Positions 1-4,665 of a DNA stretch of 5,105 bases are shown here, piece after piece (position 1 is the stretch's first letter; every line of letters begins with the position of its first letter). Location of the stretch: NCBI GenBank assembly GCA_035629475.1, contig DASPHS010000004.1, positions 1 through 5,105 of the forward strand, given 5' to 3'. The position numbers and the translations under genes were made by a program. Origin of the DNA: JARIHD01 sp035629475 (GTDB taxonomy: Bacteria; Patescibacteriota; Saccharimonadia; Saccharimonadales; UBA4665). The notes under the pieces were generated by a model, which saw only the letters and a list, made by a program, of their open reading frames with translations, did not search any database and had not been told where the DNA came from.

Positions 1-519
1 CAGTGGCCCGTCGAGCAGACACCGCCCGCCAACCAGCGCGAGGCATATCTGATGGCCGAGCCGCTCAAATCCCGATTGCGCGCTGAAGGGCTGGATTATG
101 CCGCTATTAATAGCTTGGTTAAAACACAGGGTGACTCCAATAACAGCATCGGTGACGTAGCGGTTTCGATGGAGCGTGGCTTGTTGAACATTGACGATTT
201 CCACCGCCCCAACAACCTGTACGCACTTGACCTGATAGCCGGTAAGCTCCATGGCATGCACTTTGGCCTCATTCTACGCGCCGCCCTTGACCTGGCACCC
301 GGCCAGGTCCGCCGCGCCCCAATCCACGATGTATATTCCAAGCCAGCCACACCATTCCGTAAAGCCGAAGGGGCACCGATTGGCATCGCCCGCGAAATGG
401 TAGCCATTGGACTCACCAAGGTGGTATTGCGCGACGTGCAACCCGGCAATGTTGCTAGTTTGCTTGAAGCCGAAGAACGCTTTAATAAGCTCGCTGCCAA
501 AGGCGCCAAAAAGTCCTAG
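1..519 (+). CDS. Hypothetical protein, 5'-truncated by window edge
   Basis: The frame is open from base 1, so the gene starts outside the window; 172 residues plus a TAG stop are visible. The internal ATG at 52 has no convincing Shine-Dalgarno in front of it and is probably not the true start. The visible part reads as a soluble mixed alpha/beta protein. It has an N-terminal charged helix, a segment rich in Asn/Asp (roughly GDSNNSIGDV), a hydrophobic stretch around LHGMHFGLILRAALDL, and an Ala/Lys-rich C-terminal helix ending AAKGAKKS. I do not recognise the family and see no catalytic motif, membrane segment or signal peptide in this part. Codon use is orderly and the frame is much longer than chance on this strand. 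Its stop overlaps that of the next gene, which is convergent, and no terminator lies between them. Function unknown. Confidence 0.75.
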   Translation, partial: QWPVEQTPPANQREAYLMAEPLKSRLRAEGLDYAAINSLVKTQGDSNNSIGDVAVSMERGLLNIDDFHRPNNLYALDLIAGKLHGMHFGLILRAALDLAPGQVRRAPIHDVYSKPATPFRKAEGAPIGIAREMVAIGLTKVVLRDVQPGNVASLLEAEERFNKLAAKGAKKS

Positions 520-1454
520 CTCGACAACACGCCTTCCAGGCTCGCCTCGAATTCCGGGAAGTCCTTACGCAAGAATAGTTCGTAGTTCGTCAGTGCCAAG
601 GCATTATTGCGCAACTTGGTGCGCAGGTAGCTGACGCCGCTGGCAAAGCCCTCCAGGTCAACCTCGGCATAGCCTTTGATTTCCAGGCAAAACTGCTTAA
701 GTGCACCGGCGCTGACCCAATAGTTCTGTGGCATACTGCCCTTCATGCGGCCGATCTGGCAGGCTACCGTCTCATTACCATTCAGGAGCGCCCGATACAG
801 GCGGCCATTGCCGTCTATCAGCTCCAGTTGGTCGTTACGGTGTATCAGCGCGATGGGCTCCTCCGACTGATCAAACCCGTGCTGCTGCGGGCCGACGCTC
901 TTCTGCTGTTCATCACGGGCCTGCTTAAACAGCTCTGGTTTCTGAAAGAAGATACGCTGAATATCGGCTACGCTCCAAGGCTTTTCCCCAAAGATATCCT
1001 GGTGCTGCTCCAAAAAAGGCATCCAAGTCAGGTGCAACTGCTCAATGGGCAGATTTTCTTGCTTCCAGGTGACATTTTCGGCGGTAATCAGCTCTGGTAA
1101 CTCCTTTTTCTTGACGTGCAGAATCATCTCTACCAGTGACCAGAAATCGTGGATTGGCGCATACACTCCCTGGCGGCCGTCATACAGGTCGTCAACTGCG
1201 CTCCGGATTTGCTCCAGGCGGTCATTGTCTTCGGCATCTAAGATCTTGGCCACTTCCTTGCCGGCAAGCTCGATGGCGATTTCGCGGCGCAGTGGGTCGT
1301 AAATATGCTCGGGGTAAATAGTACGCAGTGCCTTATAGGCCTCCGGTGTGCCGTCTACAAAATAGGCGGTGACCTCTTTTAACTTTTCACGCAACAGTGC
1401 GTTGGCGCCCATTGCTGCGGCGGCTGTTTCATCTTTGCTGGGTACTGCTGACAT
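516..1454 (-). CDS. 312-aa protein with ParB/sulfiredoxin-like DGNGR motif
   Basis: Complete gene. The ATG at 1454 is preceded by GGAG at 1463-1466 with 8 nt spacing. The N-terminal half (about 15-120) is highly charged and helical. Residues 200-236 read as hydrophobic strand, turn, then IDGNGRLYRALL, a strand around VACQIG, and basic residues. Asp214-Gly215-Asn216-Gly217-Arg218 followed by a helix resembles the D/E-G-x-x-R box of ParB-type nucleotidase/nuclease and sulfiredoxin folds, which bind a nucleotide phosphate. The C-terminal 80 residues are again helical. No helix-turn-helix is obvious and there is no partner ParA, so a chromosome-partition role is not supported. By resemblance it may be a nucleotide-binding or DNA-associated enzyme; the substrate is unknown. 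Its TAG stop overlaps the convergent upstream gene by 4 bp. I am sure this is a gene; the fold assignment rests on one motif. Confidence 0.85.
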   Translation of the reverse strand: MSAVPSKDETAAAAMGANALLREKLKEVTAYFVDGTPEAYKALRTIYPEHIYDPLRREIAIELAGKEVAKILDAEDNDRLEQIRSAVDDLYDGRQGVYAPIHDFWSLVEMILHVKKKELPELITAENVTWKQENLPIEQLHLTWMPFLEQHQDIFGEKPWSVADIQRIFFQKPELFKQARDEQQKSVGPQQHGFDQSEEPIALIHRNDQLELIDGNGRLYRALLNGNETVACQIGRMKGSMPQNYWVSAGALKQFCLEIKGYAEVDLEGFASGVSYLRTKLRNNALALTNYELFLRKDFPEFEASLEGVLSS

Positions 1455-1471
1455 AGCTGAGGCTCCGTTTG

Positions 1472-1489
1472 TTACTGCAGCTACTGTAA
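1472..1489. promoter_or_regulatory. Imperfect 18-bp palindrome upstream of the 312-aa gene
   Basis: TTACTGCAG is followed directly by CTACTGTAA. The two 9-bp arms match as inverted repeats at 7 of 9 positions. It lies 18-35 bp upstream of the - strand ATG at 1454, just beyond its Shine-Dalgarno, and contains a possible - strand -10 box (TACAGT, 1483-1488) without a good -35. It could be an operator for the 312-aa gene, or chance symmetry. Confidence 0.25.
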
Positions 1490-1549
1490 AGTAATTGCTG
1501 ATGCCAGGCTGCGAAAAAACTCACTGTCATGACCCCTCGTGCCGTTACA

Positions 1550-1595
1550 ATGACTATTTGGTACACTACAGGTAAGATTACAACGCATACGGAGG
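1550..1595 (+). promoter_or_regulatory. Candidate promoter and RBS of the dehydrogenase gene
   Basis: ATGACT (1550-1555, four of six matches to TTGACA), a 17-bp spacer and TAAGAT (1573-1578, four of six matches to TATAAT) form a moderate sigma70-type promoter. Transcription would start near 1585. A clear Shine-Dalgarno GGAGG (1591-1595) sits 7 nt before the ATG at 1603 and fixes that start. The RBS is firm; the promoter is tentative. Confidence 0.4.
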
Positions 1596-1602
1596 ACTTT
1601 TT

Positions 1603-2526
1603 ATGCCCGCATTTCAGATATATGTCACCGAACCAGAAGTTATTGACCTGGATGTCGTCCGAGAGGTACTCGGCGGTGCTGACTACAACCTTATTGCCGG
1701 CAGCACTGACTTTTCGGTTGGCGATGCCAGCATTTGCAACACCGTACTTATCCGCTCCGGTACGCATGTTGACGCTACAACGAAAGAAAAAATGCCTAAC
1801 CTGCAGCACGTCGTTCGTGTCGGCGTTGGTCTGGATAACGTCGACCTGGCCTTCTGCGAACAAAACGGCGTTGCCGTATACAACGCACCCGGTGCAAACG
1901 CCGAGGCAGTGGCAGAATACGCCGTAGCCGTTATCCTGCTTGCCCTGCGCAACATACACCTGTTGGAGCGCTCCGACCTGGAAACCTGGAACCGCTTTAA
2001 ATTCAGCGGCACCAGCATAGCCAGCCGGACGGTTGGCATCGTGGGCTTTGGACACATTGGCAAACTCCTGTTCCAGAAACTGCAAGCCCTGGGCTGCAAA
2101 GACTTTTTGCTGTACGACCCCTACGTGACAGAGGCCCCGGAAGGCACACGCATGGCTGAGCTTGATGAGCTGCTGAGTGAAAGTGACGTTATTTCGCTGC
2201 ACCTGCCACTGCTGCCGGCAACCGAGCATATTATTAACGCCGGCAAACTGTCCCTCCTAAAAGAAAACGCCATCCTACTGAACGCAGCCCGCGGCGGCAT
2301 CGTTGACGAAGCGGCAGTCGTAGCCGCCCTCACCGACAAACAGTTCACCTATATAGCCGATGCTGTTGAGGGCGAACCACAGGTTAATCCTGCCTTGTTG
2401 GACCAGCCCAACATCCTGATCACACCGCACATTGCCAGCCTGACCGATGATGCCGAGAAGGCTATGGCTCGCGTGGCTGTCCAGAACCTGGTTGACGGCA
2501 AGCAGGCCGCCAAACTCCCTGCATAA
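1603..2526 (+). CDS. D-2-hydroxyacid dehydrogenase, phosphoglycerate dehydrogenase-like
   Basis: Complete 307-aa NAD-dependent oxidoreductase of the D-isomer-specific 2-hydroxyacid dehydrogenase family. The substrate-binding domain (about 1-100 and 280-307) flanks a Rossmann domain (about 101-279). The family landmarks are present: dinucleotide loop GFGHIG at 148-153; acidic residue Asp172 at the end of the next strand, favouring NAD over NADP; and the catalytic Arg230 (in NAARGG), Glu258 (in EGEP) and His276 (in TPHIAS). The N-terminal VRVGVGLDNVD block at 71-81 also fits. These features are typical of D-3-phosphoglycerate dehydrogenase (serine synthesis), but glycerate/hydroxypyruvate, lactate or other hydroxyacid dehydrogenases share them, and no ACT or other C-terminal regulatory domain is present. 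No serC or serB lies nearby, so a serine-pathway role is only inferred. The start is set by GGAGG 7 nt upstream. The gene is monocistronic, with a strong terminator 35 bp downstream. Confidence 0.95.
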   Translation: MPAFQIYVTEPEVIDLDVVREVLGGADYNLIAGSTDFSVGDASICNTVLIRSGTHVDATTKEKMPNLQHVVRVGVGLDNVDLAFCEQNGVAVYNAPGANAEAVAEYAVAVILLALRNIHLLERSDLETWNRFKFSGTSIASRTVGIVGFGHIGKLLFQKLQALGCKDFLLYDPYVTEAPEGTRMAELDELLSESDVISLHLPLLPATEHIINAGKLSLLKENAILLNAARGGIVDEAAVVAALTDKQFTYIADAVEGEPQVNPALLDQPNILITPHIASLTDDAEKAMARVAVQNLVDGKQAAKLPA

Positions 2527-2561
2527 GTCAGGAATGACGAGAGCTTTAGATATCCTGTAAT

Positions 2562-2591
2562 AAAAAAGAGCCCGATAAAGGGCTCTTTTTT
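2562..2591. terminator. Strong bidirectional terminator after the dehydrogenase gene
   Basis: A perfect 12-bp inverted repeat: six A plus GAGCCC, six-base loop GATAAA, then GGGCTC plus six T. The A- and T-tracts give a U-run on either strand, so it can end the + strand dehydrogenase transcript and the short - strand transcript coming from about 2733. Confidence 0.9.
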
Positions 2592-2606
2592 AAGGTATCG
2601 GCCTAC

Positions 2607-2669
2607 TTAGGCAGGCAACAAATCCTTGTAAGAAAGGCGGCTAACTACGCGAGTACCTCGCTGGCGTCG
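2607..2669 (-). other. Out-of-frame coding-like stretch overlapping the 20-codon ORF
   Basis: In the -1 frame relative to the 20-codon ORF at 2645-2707, this stretch of 20 codons ends at a TAA (2607-2609). It reads as a plausible protein tail, rich in Arg then hydrophobic (RGTRVVSRLSYKDLLPA). It has no start codon of its own; a TAA in this frame lies directly upstream. It could be the C-terminus of a longer small protein joined to the upstream ORF by a frameshift or a one-base sequencing error, or it may be chance. Confidence 0.2.
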
Positions 2670-2707
2670 TTATGTTGGTGCTGCCCGTTAGATTTAGGAC
2701 TTTTCAA
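2645..2707 (-). CDS. Possible 20-aa small ORF with TTG start and very strong RBS
   Basis: A short - strand ORF of 20 codons plus TAG. The TTG start at 2707 follows AGGAGG (2715-2720) with 7 nt spacing. The wider segment GAAAGGAGGTAATC matches 13 of 14 bases of a sequence fully complementary to the typical 16S rRNA 3' tail, far stronger than any other RBS here. A good promoter lies upstream and a terminator downstream, so a compact transcript of about 140-170 nt is expected. The peptide is hydrophilic, with Lys/Ser/Asn/Gln/His in the first half (KSPKSNGQHQHND) and an SEVLA end. I recognise no family. It has no membrane segment or obvious toxin or leader-peptide character. It may instead be the translated part of a regulatory RNA, or the N-terminus of a frameshifted longer protein. 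Confidence 0.45.
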   Translation of the reverse strand: MKSPKSNGQHQHNDASEVLA

Positions 2708-2739
2708 AAGATTACCTCCTTTCGTTACGTACAACATCT

Positions 2740-2768
2740 ATTGTAAAAGGCTCCACATAAGCAGTAAA
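2740..2768 (-). promoter_or_regulatory. Promoter of the short - strand unit
   Basis: On the - strand, TTTACT (2763-2768, four of six matches to TTGACA), a 17-bp spacer and TACAAT (2740-2745, five of six matches to TATAAT). The expected start is near 2733, about 13 nt upstream of AGGAGG. The -10 and start region form an inverted repeat (TACAA then TTGTA, 2730-2745) that could be an operator. The sequence just after the -10 (TAGATGT, then ACGTAACG) recurs before the KGG gene. Confidence 0.6.
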
Positions 2769-2795
2769 GGGATGGCGCAAAAAATCACAAGCACA

Positions 2796-2827
2796 AAAAA
2801 GAGACCCGGGGGGTAGGGTCTCTTTTT
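2796..2827. terminator. Terminator of the 54-aa protein gene, bidirectional
   Basis: Five A plus GAGACCC (2796-2807), eight-base loop GGGGGGTA, then GGGTCTC plus five T (2816-2827): a perfect 12-bp stem. On the - strand the hairpin ends in six U, 16 bp after the 54-aa gene stop. It also insulates the short transcript that starts just to its left. Confidence 0.9.
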
Positions 2828-2842
2828 ATTTTTTTGTGTACT

Positions 2843-3007
2843 TTACTCGCCCTTGTGTTCGAAACGGTCTCGCATGCTGTTCAGTTCATCACGGGCTTTG
2901 TCGTCAAGTTCGCCTGCGCGCTCCTGACTTTTGAGTTGTTCATAGCGCTCGCGCATTTCGTCGCTCATGTCACTCATCTTGTCTTTAATGCCATCCATCA
3001 TTCCCAT
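2843..3007 (-). CDS. 54-aa highly charged helical protein, unknown function
   Basis: The ATG at 3007 is preceded by AAGGAGG (GGAGG core at 3013-3017) with 5 nt spacing; the gene ends in TAA and a terminator follows. The protein begins MGMMDGIKDKMSDMSDEMRE, with Met spaced at three- to four-residue intervals (2-19), and continues as an almost unbroken charged amphipathic helix rich in Glu, Asp, Lys and Arg (e.g. EQLKSQERAGELDDKARDEL, 23-42). There are no Cys, Trp or Pro, no membrane segment and no signal peptide. This composition is seen in small coiled-coil or stress-type proteins, but I cannot assign a family, and CsbD and SHOCT patterns do not fit well. It probably acts as a cytoplasmic oligomer or on a partner; function unknown. 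A possible -10 (TATAGT, 3043-3048) lies upstream without a good -35. Confidence 0.8.
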   Translation of the reverse strand: MGMMDGIKDKMSDMSDEMRERYEQLKSQERAGELDDKARDELNSMRDRFEHKGE

Positions 3008-3080
3008 TTGTGCCTCCTTGGTTCATTAATTTGGCACTTGCAACTATAGGGCAGCCTACCTGACTTAACCATGAAGAATC

Positions 3081-3097
3081 TCACAAAATCTTTGTGA
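3081..3097. repeat. Perfect inverted repeat upstream of the 54-aa gene
   Basis: TCACAAA, a 3-base centre, then TTTGTGA: 7-bp perfect arms, 10 bp past the DinB-like gene stop and 74 bp upstream of the 54-aa start. Copies of GAAGAAT flank it on both sides on the + strand (3073-3079 and 3096-3102). It has no U-run and is AT-rich, so a terminator is unlikely; an operator or weak 3' stabiliser is possible. Confidence 0.4.
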
Positions 3098-3106
3098 AGA
3101 ATGGAA

Positions 3107-3598
3107 CTACAGTGACCAGTTTTCTTTGAAACTGAGCGGTAAGGCGATGTCAGCCATCGTGTGATAAGAGATCAGCTGGCCCAGGTGCATACGCTCATGC
3201 TCCATCAGCCCTGAAATGTGCAGCACCAAGGGGATTTCGGCCGCTGGCCAGGCAATGGGCGCCTCTGCATGTTTCATGTGGTGGATAGCCTGCAGCCAGT
3301 GCTTGTCGGCATAGTCCAGAAAAGCCTTGATGTCCTTCTTGGTCGTATAGTCATCTTTGCCCGGCATTTTATCGTCGTGGAAGAGGCTGAAATCCATTTT
3401 GCCTTCAGCGACAGCGTGCGCATAGACCAGCTGGGTGCGAGCAGCACAGGTGAATTGCCAATAGAGTGGTTTCCAGGTGCGGCCTTGTGGCTTAAAGTGC
3501 AGTTGCTCATCAGTCAGGTTGTCCAGGATAGCGAGCGTCTCGCCCCGTGTAAATTCCCAGCGTTCTACAAAGGTGCCCAGCATGTCTTTCATAAGCAT
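3107..3598 (-). CDS. DinB-like four-helix-bundle protein
   Basis: 163 residues from the ATG at 3598, the usual size for the DinB/YfiT-like metal-binding superfamily. It opens with an amphipathic helix (VERWEFTRGETLAILDNL, 11-28), then LTDEQLHFKPQGRTWKP, the typical loop before helix 2. It ends with a helix containing HxxxH at 134/138 (LMEHERMHLGQLISYH), the family's two C-terminal metal ligands. The usual first His in helix 2 seems replaced by Gln48 (LYWQFT), so metal binding may be altered. Members include thiol-dependent transferases and stress-induced proteins; substrate here unknown. No Shine-Dalgarno precedes either Met1 or Met3. A TATACT box ends 7 nt before the second ATG (3592), so the true start is probably Met3, giving 161 aa on a leaderless mRNA. 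It lies 32 bp after the SDR gene on the same strand and may also be co-transcribed with it. Confidence 0.85.
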   Translation of the reverse strand: MLMKDMLGTFVERWEFTRGETLAILDNLTDEQLHFKPQGRTWKPLYWQFTCAARTQLVYAHAVAEGKMDFSLFHDDKMPGKDDYTTKKDIKAFLDYADKHWLQAIHHMKHAEAPIAWPAAEIPLVLHISGLMEHERMHLGQLISYHTMADIALPLSFKENWSL

Positions 3599-3599
3599 A

Positions 3600-3605
3600 A
3601 GTATA
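3600..3605 (-). promoter_or_regulatory. -10 box for leaderless start of the DinB-like gene
   Basis: TATACT on the - strand, five of six matches to TATAAT. Exactly 7 nt separate it from the second in-frame ATG at 3592, the spacing expected when transcription starts at the A of the start codon. No convincing -35 is seen at 16-18 bp. The same -10 to ATG distance occurs at the 93-aa gene. Confidence 0.4.
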
Positions 3606-3630
3606 GTCGTATCAACAACAAAAGTAAGTA

Positions 3631-4260
3631 CTATTTTTTAGAAAATGTCCCGATGATGGGTGCCTCTCCCACAAAATTACCCCGTTCCAACACCTCAAGA
3701 ATTGCTTTTGCAACATCAACCCTCGATACATACCACTTGGTTGGGCCGTGTGCTTTCAGGGTAAAAGGCTTCGGCCGGCTGTCCATGAGCTTGAGTACTC
3801 GGATGAGCGTCCAGTCCAAGCGGCTCTGCTGTAGTAATACGGCGTGCCTGCGCCCGTCCTCGATTCGTGGCCGGTCAACCATTGTTACGGCCCAGTTCAG
3901 CAGGCGGTCAACCAGGGTAATACGGTCCCCCGGAAAGCGGACACCGGTTCCGGTAAGGCTTATCAGCCGTGGACAGCCATGGGCGTGCATGGCTGCGATA
4001 ATCGTCTGCATGGCATTGGTTTGGACATCGGCTGGTGAGCCTTTTACGTGACCGATAAGGCTGACTACCGCATCCGCACCTTCTACCAGCCGGCTGACCT
4101 CATCTGCGTCCGTAGCATCACAGTGCATGGGTACTACCTGGGCACTTGCCGGTATGCTACCACGCATAAACCCAGCACGGACCGTATGTCCGGCCTGCAC
4201 TGCACAGTCTATAAATGCCCTGCCGGACCTACCGTCCGCCCCCACGACTGCTATATTCAT
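3631..4260 (-). CDS. NAD(P)-binding atypical SDR, NmrA/BVR-B-like
   Basis: 209-aa single-domain Rossmann protein. The start MNIAVVGADGRSG carries the glycine-rich dinucleotide loop GADGRSG at 7-13 (GxxGxxG). Asp48 (HCDATD) after the third strand, the DAVVSLIG strand at 63-70, SLTGTG at 101-106, DWTLIR at 149-154 and VSRVDVA at 178-184 match the order of motifs in atypical SDRs of the NmrA/HTATIP2/biliverdin-reductase-B type. The classical YxxxK catalytic pair is not seen, as is usual for that group. Such proteins are NAD(P)H-dependent reductases of quinone- or flavin-like compounds, or redox sensors; I cannot say which here. Arg28 (after VRAG) or Arg33 could favour NADP. The ATG at 4260 has no spaced Shine-Dalgarno, but TATTAT ends 6 nt upstream. 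The DinB-like gene follows 32 bp downstream, possibly as an operon. Confidence 0.9.
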   Translation of the reverse strand: MNIAVVGADGRSGRAFIDCAVQAGHTVRAGFMRGSIPASAQVVPMHCDATDADEVSRLVEGADAVVSLIGHVKGSPADVQTNAMQTIIAAMHAHGCPRLISLTGTGVRFPGDRITLVDRLLNWAVTMVDRPRIEDGRRHAVLLQQSRLDWTLIRVLKLMDSRPKPFTLKAHGPTKWYVSRVDVAKAILEVLERGNFVGEAPIIGTFSKK

Positions 4261-4266
4261 ATGCTC

Positions 4267-4272
4267 ATAATA
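4267..4272 (-). promoter_or_regulatory. -10 box close to the SDR start
   Basis: TATTAT on the - strand (five of six matches to TATAAT), with 6 nt before the ATG at 4260, suggesting a leaderless or near-leaderless transcript. The expected -35 position falls inside the terminator of the preceding KGG gene and is a poor match (TGTTTT). Confidence 0.4.
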
Positions 4273-4287
4273 CCGTGCCAGCCCATT

Positions 4288-4318
4288 AAAAAACAGAGAC
4301 CGGGGTAAGTCTCTGTTT
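4288..4318 (-). terminator. Terminator of the KGG-protein gene
   Basis: AAACAGAGAC (4291-4300), loop CGGGGTAA, then GTCTCTGTTT (4309-4318): a perfect 10-bp stem. On the - strand it ends in six U (4288-4293). It lies 50 bp beyond the KGG stop and separates that gene from the SDR gene. Its stem and G-rich loop resemble the terminator at 2796-2827. Confidence 0.85.
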
Positions 4319-4368
4319 CAATAAGTTTTGGGTGTGGGGTGTAAATTGGTTCTATGCTAGGAAGAGAG

Positions 4369-4494
4369 TTAGGATGCGCTCTTTCGGCCGCCGCCGTGGC
4401 TGGCCTTACCGCCCATAGATTGAATGCGGTGCTTTGTCTTCTCGTCAATCGAATCAGAACCGAGACCGCGCTTCTTTGGCTTTGCTTTTGCCAT
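4369..4494 (-). CDS. KGG-motif small basic stress-type protein (YciG/con-10-like)
   Basis: 41-aa ORF from ATG at 4494, with GGAGG (4503-4507) 8 nt upstream, ending in TAA ahead of a terminator. The N-terminus is strongly basic (AKAKPKKRGLG). The core SIDEKTKHRIQSMGGKASHG at 15-34 matches the pattern of the KGG repeat (stress-induced acidophilic repeat: a helix ending in I-A-S-K-G-G-K-A-A/S-H-G), here with MGGKASHGGGR at 27-37. Proteins of this kind (E. coli YciG, fungal con-10) are stress- or stationary-phase-induced small proteins with no known enzymatic activity. One KGG unit is present, whereas many members have two or more. The basic tail suggests nucleic-acid or other polyanion contact, which is an inference. 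It is monocistronic and divergent from the 93-aa membrane protein gene. Confidence 0.85.
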   Translation of the reverse strand: MAKAKPKKRGLGSDSIDEKTKHRIQSMGGKASHGGGRKSAS

Positions 4495-4502
4495 ACTGTG
4501 TG

Positions 4503-4534
4503 CCTCCCGTTACGTTGATGATACATCTACAGTA
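4503..4534 (-). promoter_or_regulatory. Leader of the KGG gene with shared TAGATGT/ACGTAACG motif
   Basis: Read on the - strand: TACTGT (4529-4534, possible -10), continuing as TAGATGT (4523-4529), then ACGTAACG (4508-4515) and the RBS GGAGG (4503-4507). The same words in the same order occur before the 20-codon ORF (TAGATGT 2734-2740, ACGTAACG 2723-2730, AGGAGG 2715-2720), with 7 instead of 3 bases between the words. No good -35 is seen here. The rest of the intergenic region, 4535-4628, holds nothing I can identify. Confidence 0.4.
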
Positions 4535-4628
4535 CCCTGCCTAGCTGGTGGGTTGCTGTGAAATAGTTGACAGCAAATACACTTTGCCGGTCGCCTCCAG
4601 CTAATGTACAGCTTCATCTCAAGAGGCA

Positions 4629-4658
4629 TTGACATTATGGTAGTTATTATGTTAAAAT
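4629..4658 (+). promoter_or_regulatory. Consensus promoter with leaderless geometry
   Basis: A perfect TTGACA (4629-4634), 18-bp spacer, and TAAAAT (4653-4658, five of six matches to TATAAT). Only 7 nt separate the -10 from the ATG at 4666, so transcription should begin at or next to the A of the start codon. There is no Shine-Dalgarno before that ATG, which fits a leaderless mRNA. Confidence 0.75.
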
Positions 4659-4665
4659 ATACTTT

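Noticed and set aside
1429..2229. 266-codon - strand open frame
   Set aside because: Antisense to the dehydrogenase, whose catalytic motifs are all intact. Its start has no RBS and its composition is atypical.
2710..2724. Resemblance of + strand bases to the 16S rRNA 3' tail
   Set aside because: It is explained by a strong Shine-Dalgarno on the opposite strand; no other rRNA sequence flanks it.
2772..2816. 14-codon + strand ORF from ATG at 2772
   Set aside because: No usable RBS spacing, no + strand promoter, and half of it is the terminator stem at 2796.
2834..3049. 71-codon + strand open frame, hydrophobic product
   Set aside because: It is the reverse shadow of the 54-aa gene; the - strand frame has AAGGAGG, ATG and a terminator in the right places.
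3218..4051. Long + strand open frame of 277 codons
   Set aside because: It lies antisense to the well-supported DinB-like and SDR genes, crosses their intergenic gap, has no RBS, and its protein shows no domain sense. It is the reverse shadow of two real genes.
4257..4526. 89-codon - strand open frame over the KGG gene
   Set aside because: It would run through the KGG terminator hairpin and has no Shine-Dalgarno. The KGG frame in the same region has a proper RBS, family motif and terminator.
4567..4572. A second TTGACA in the 4495-4665 intergenic region
   Set aside because: No -10 box lies 16-18 bp downstream on the + strand; the promoter at 4629 is complete.
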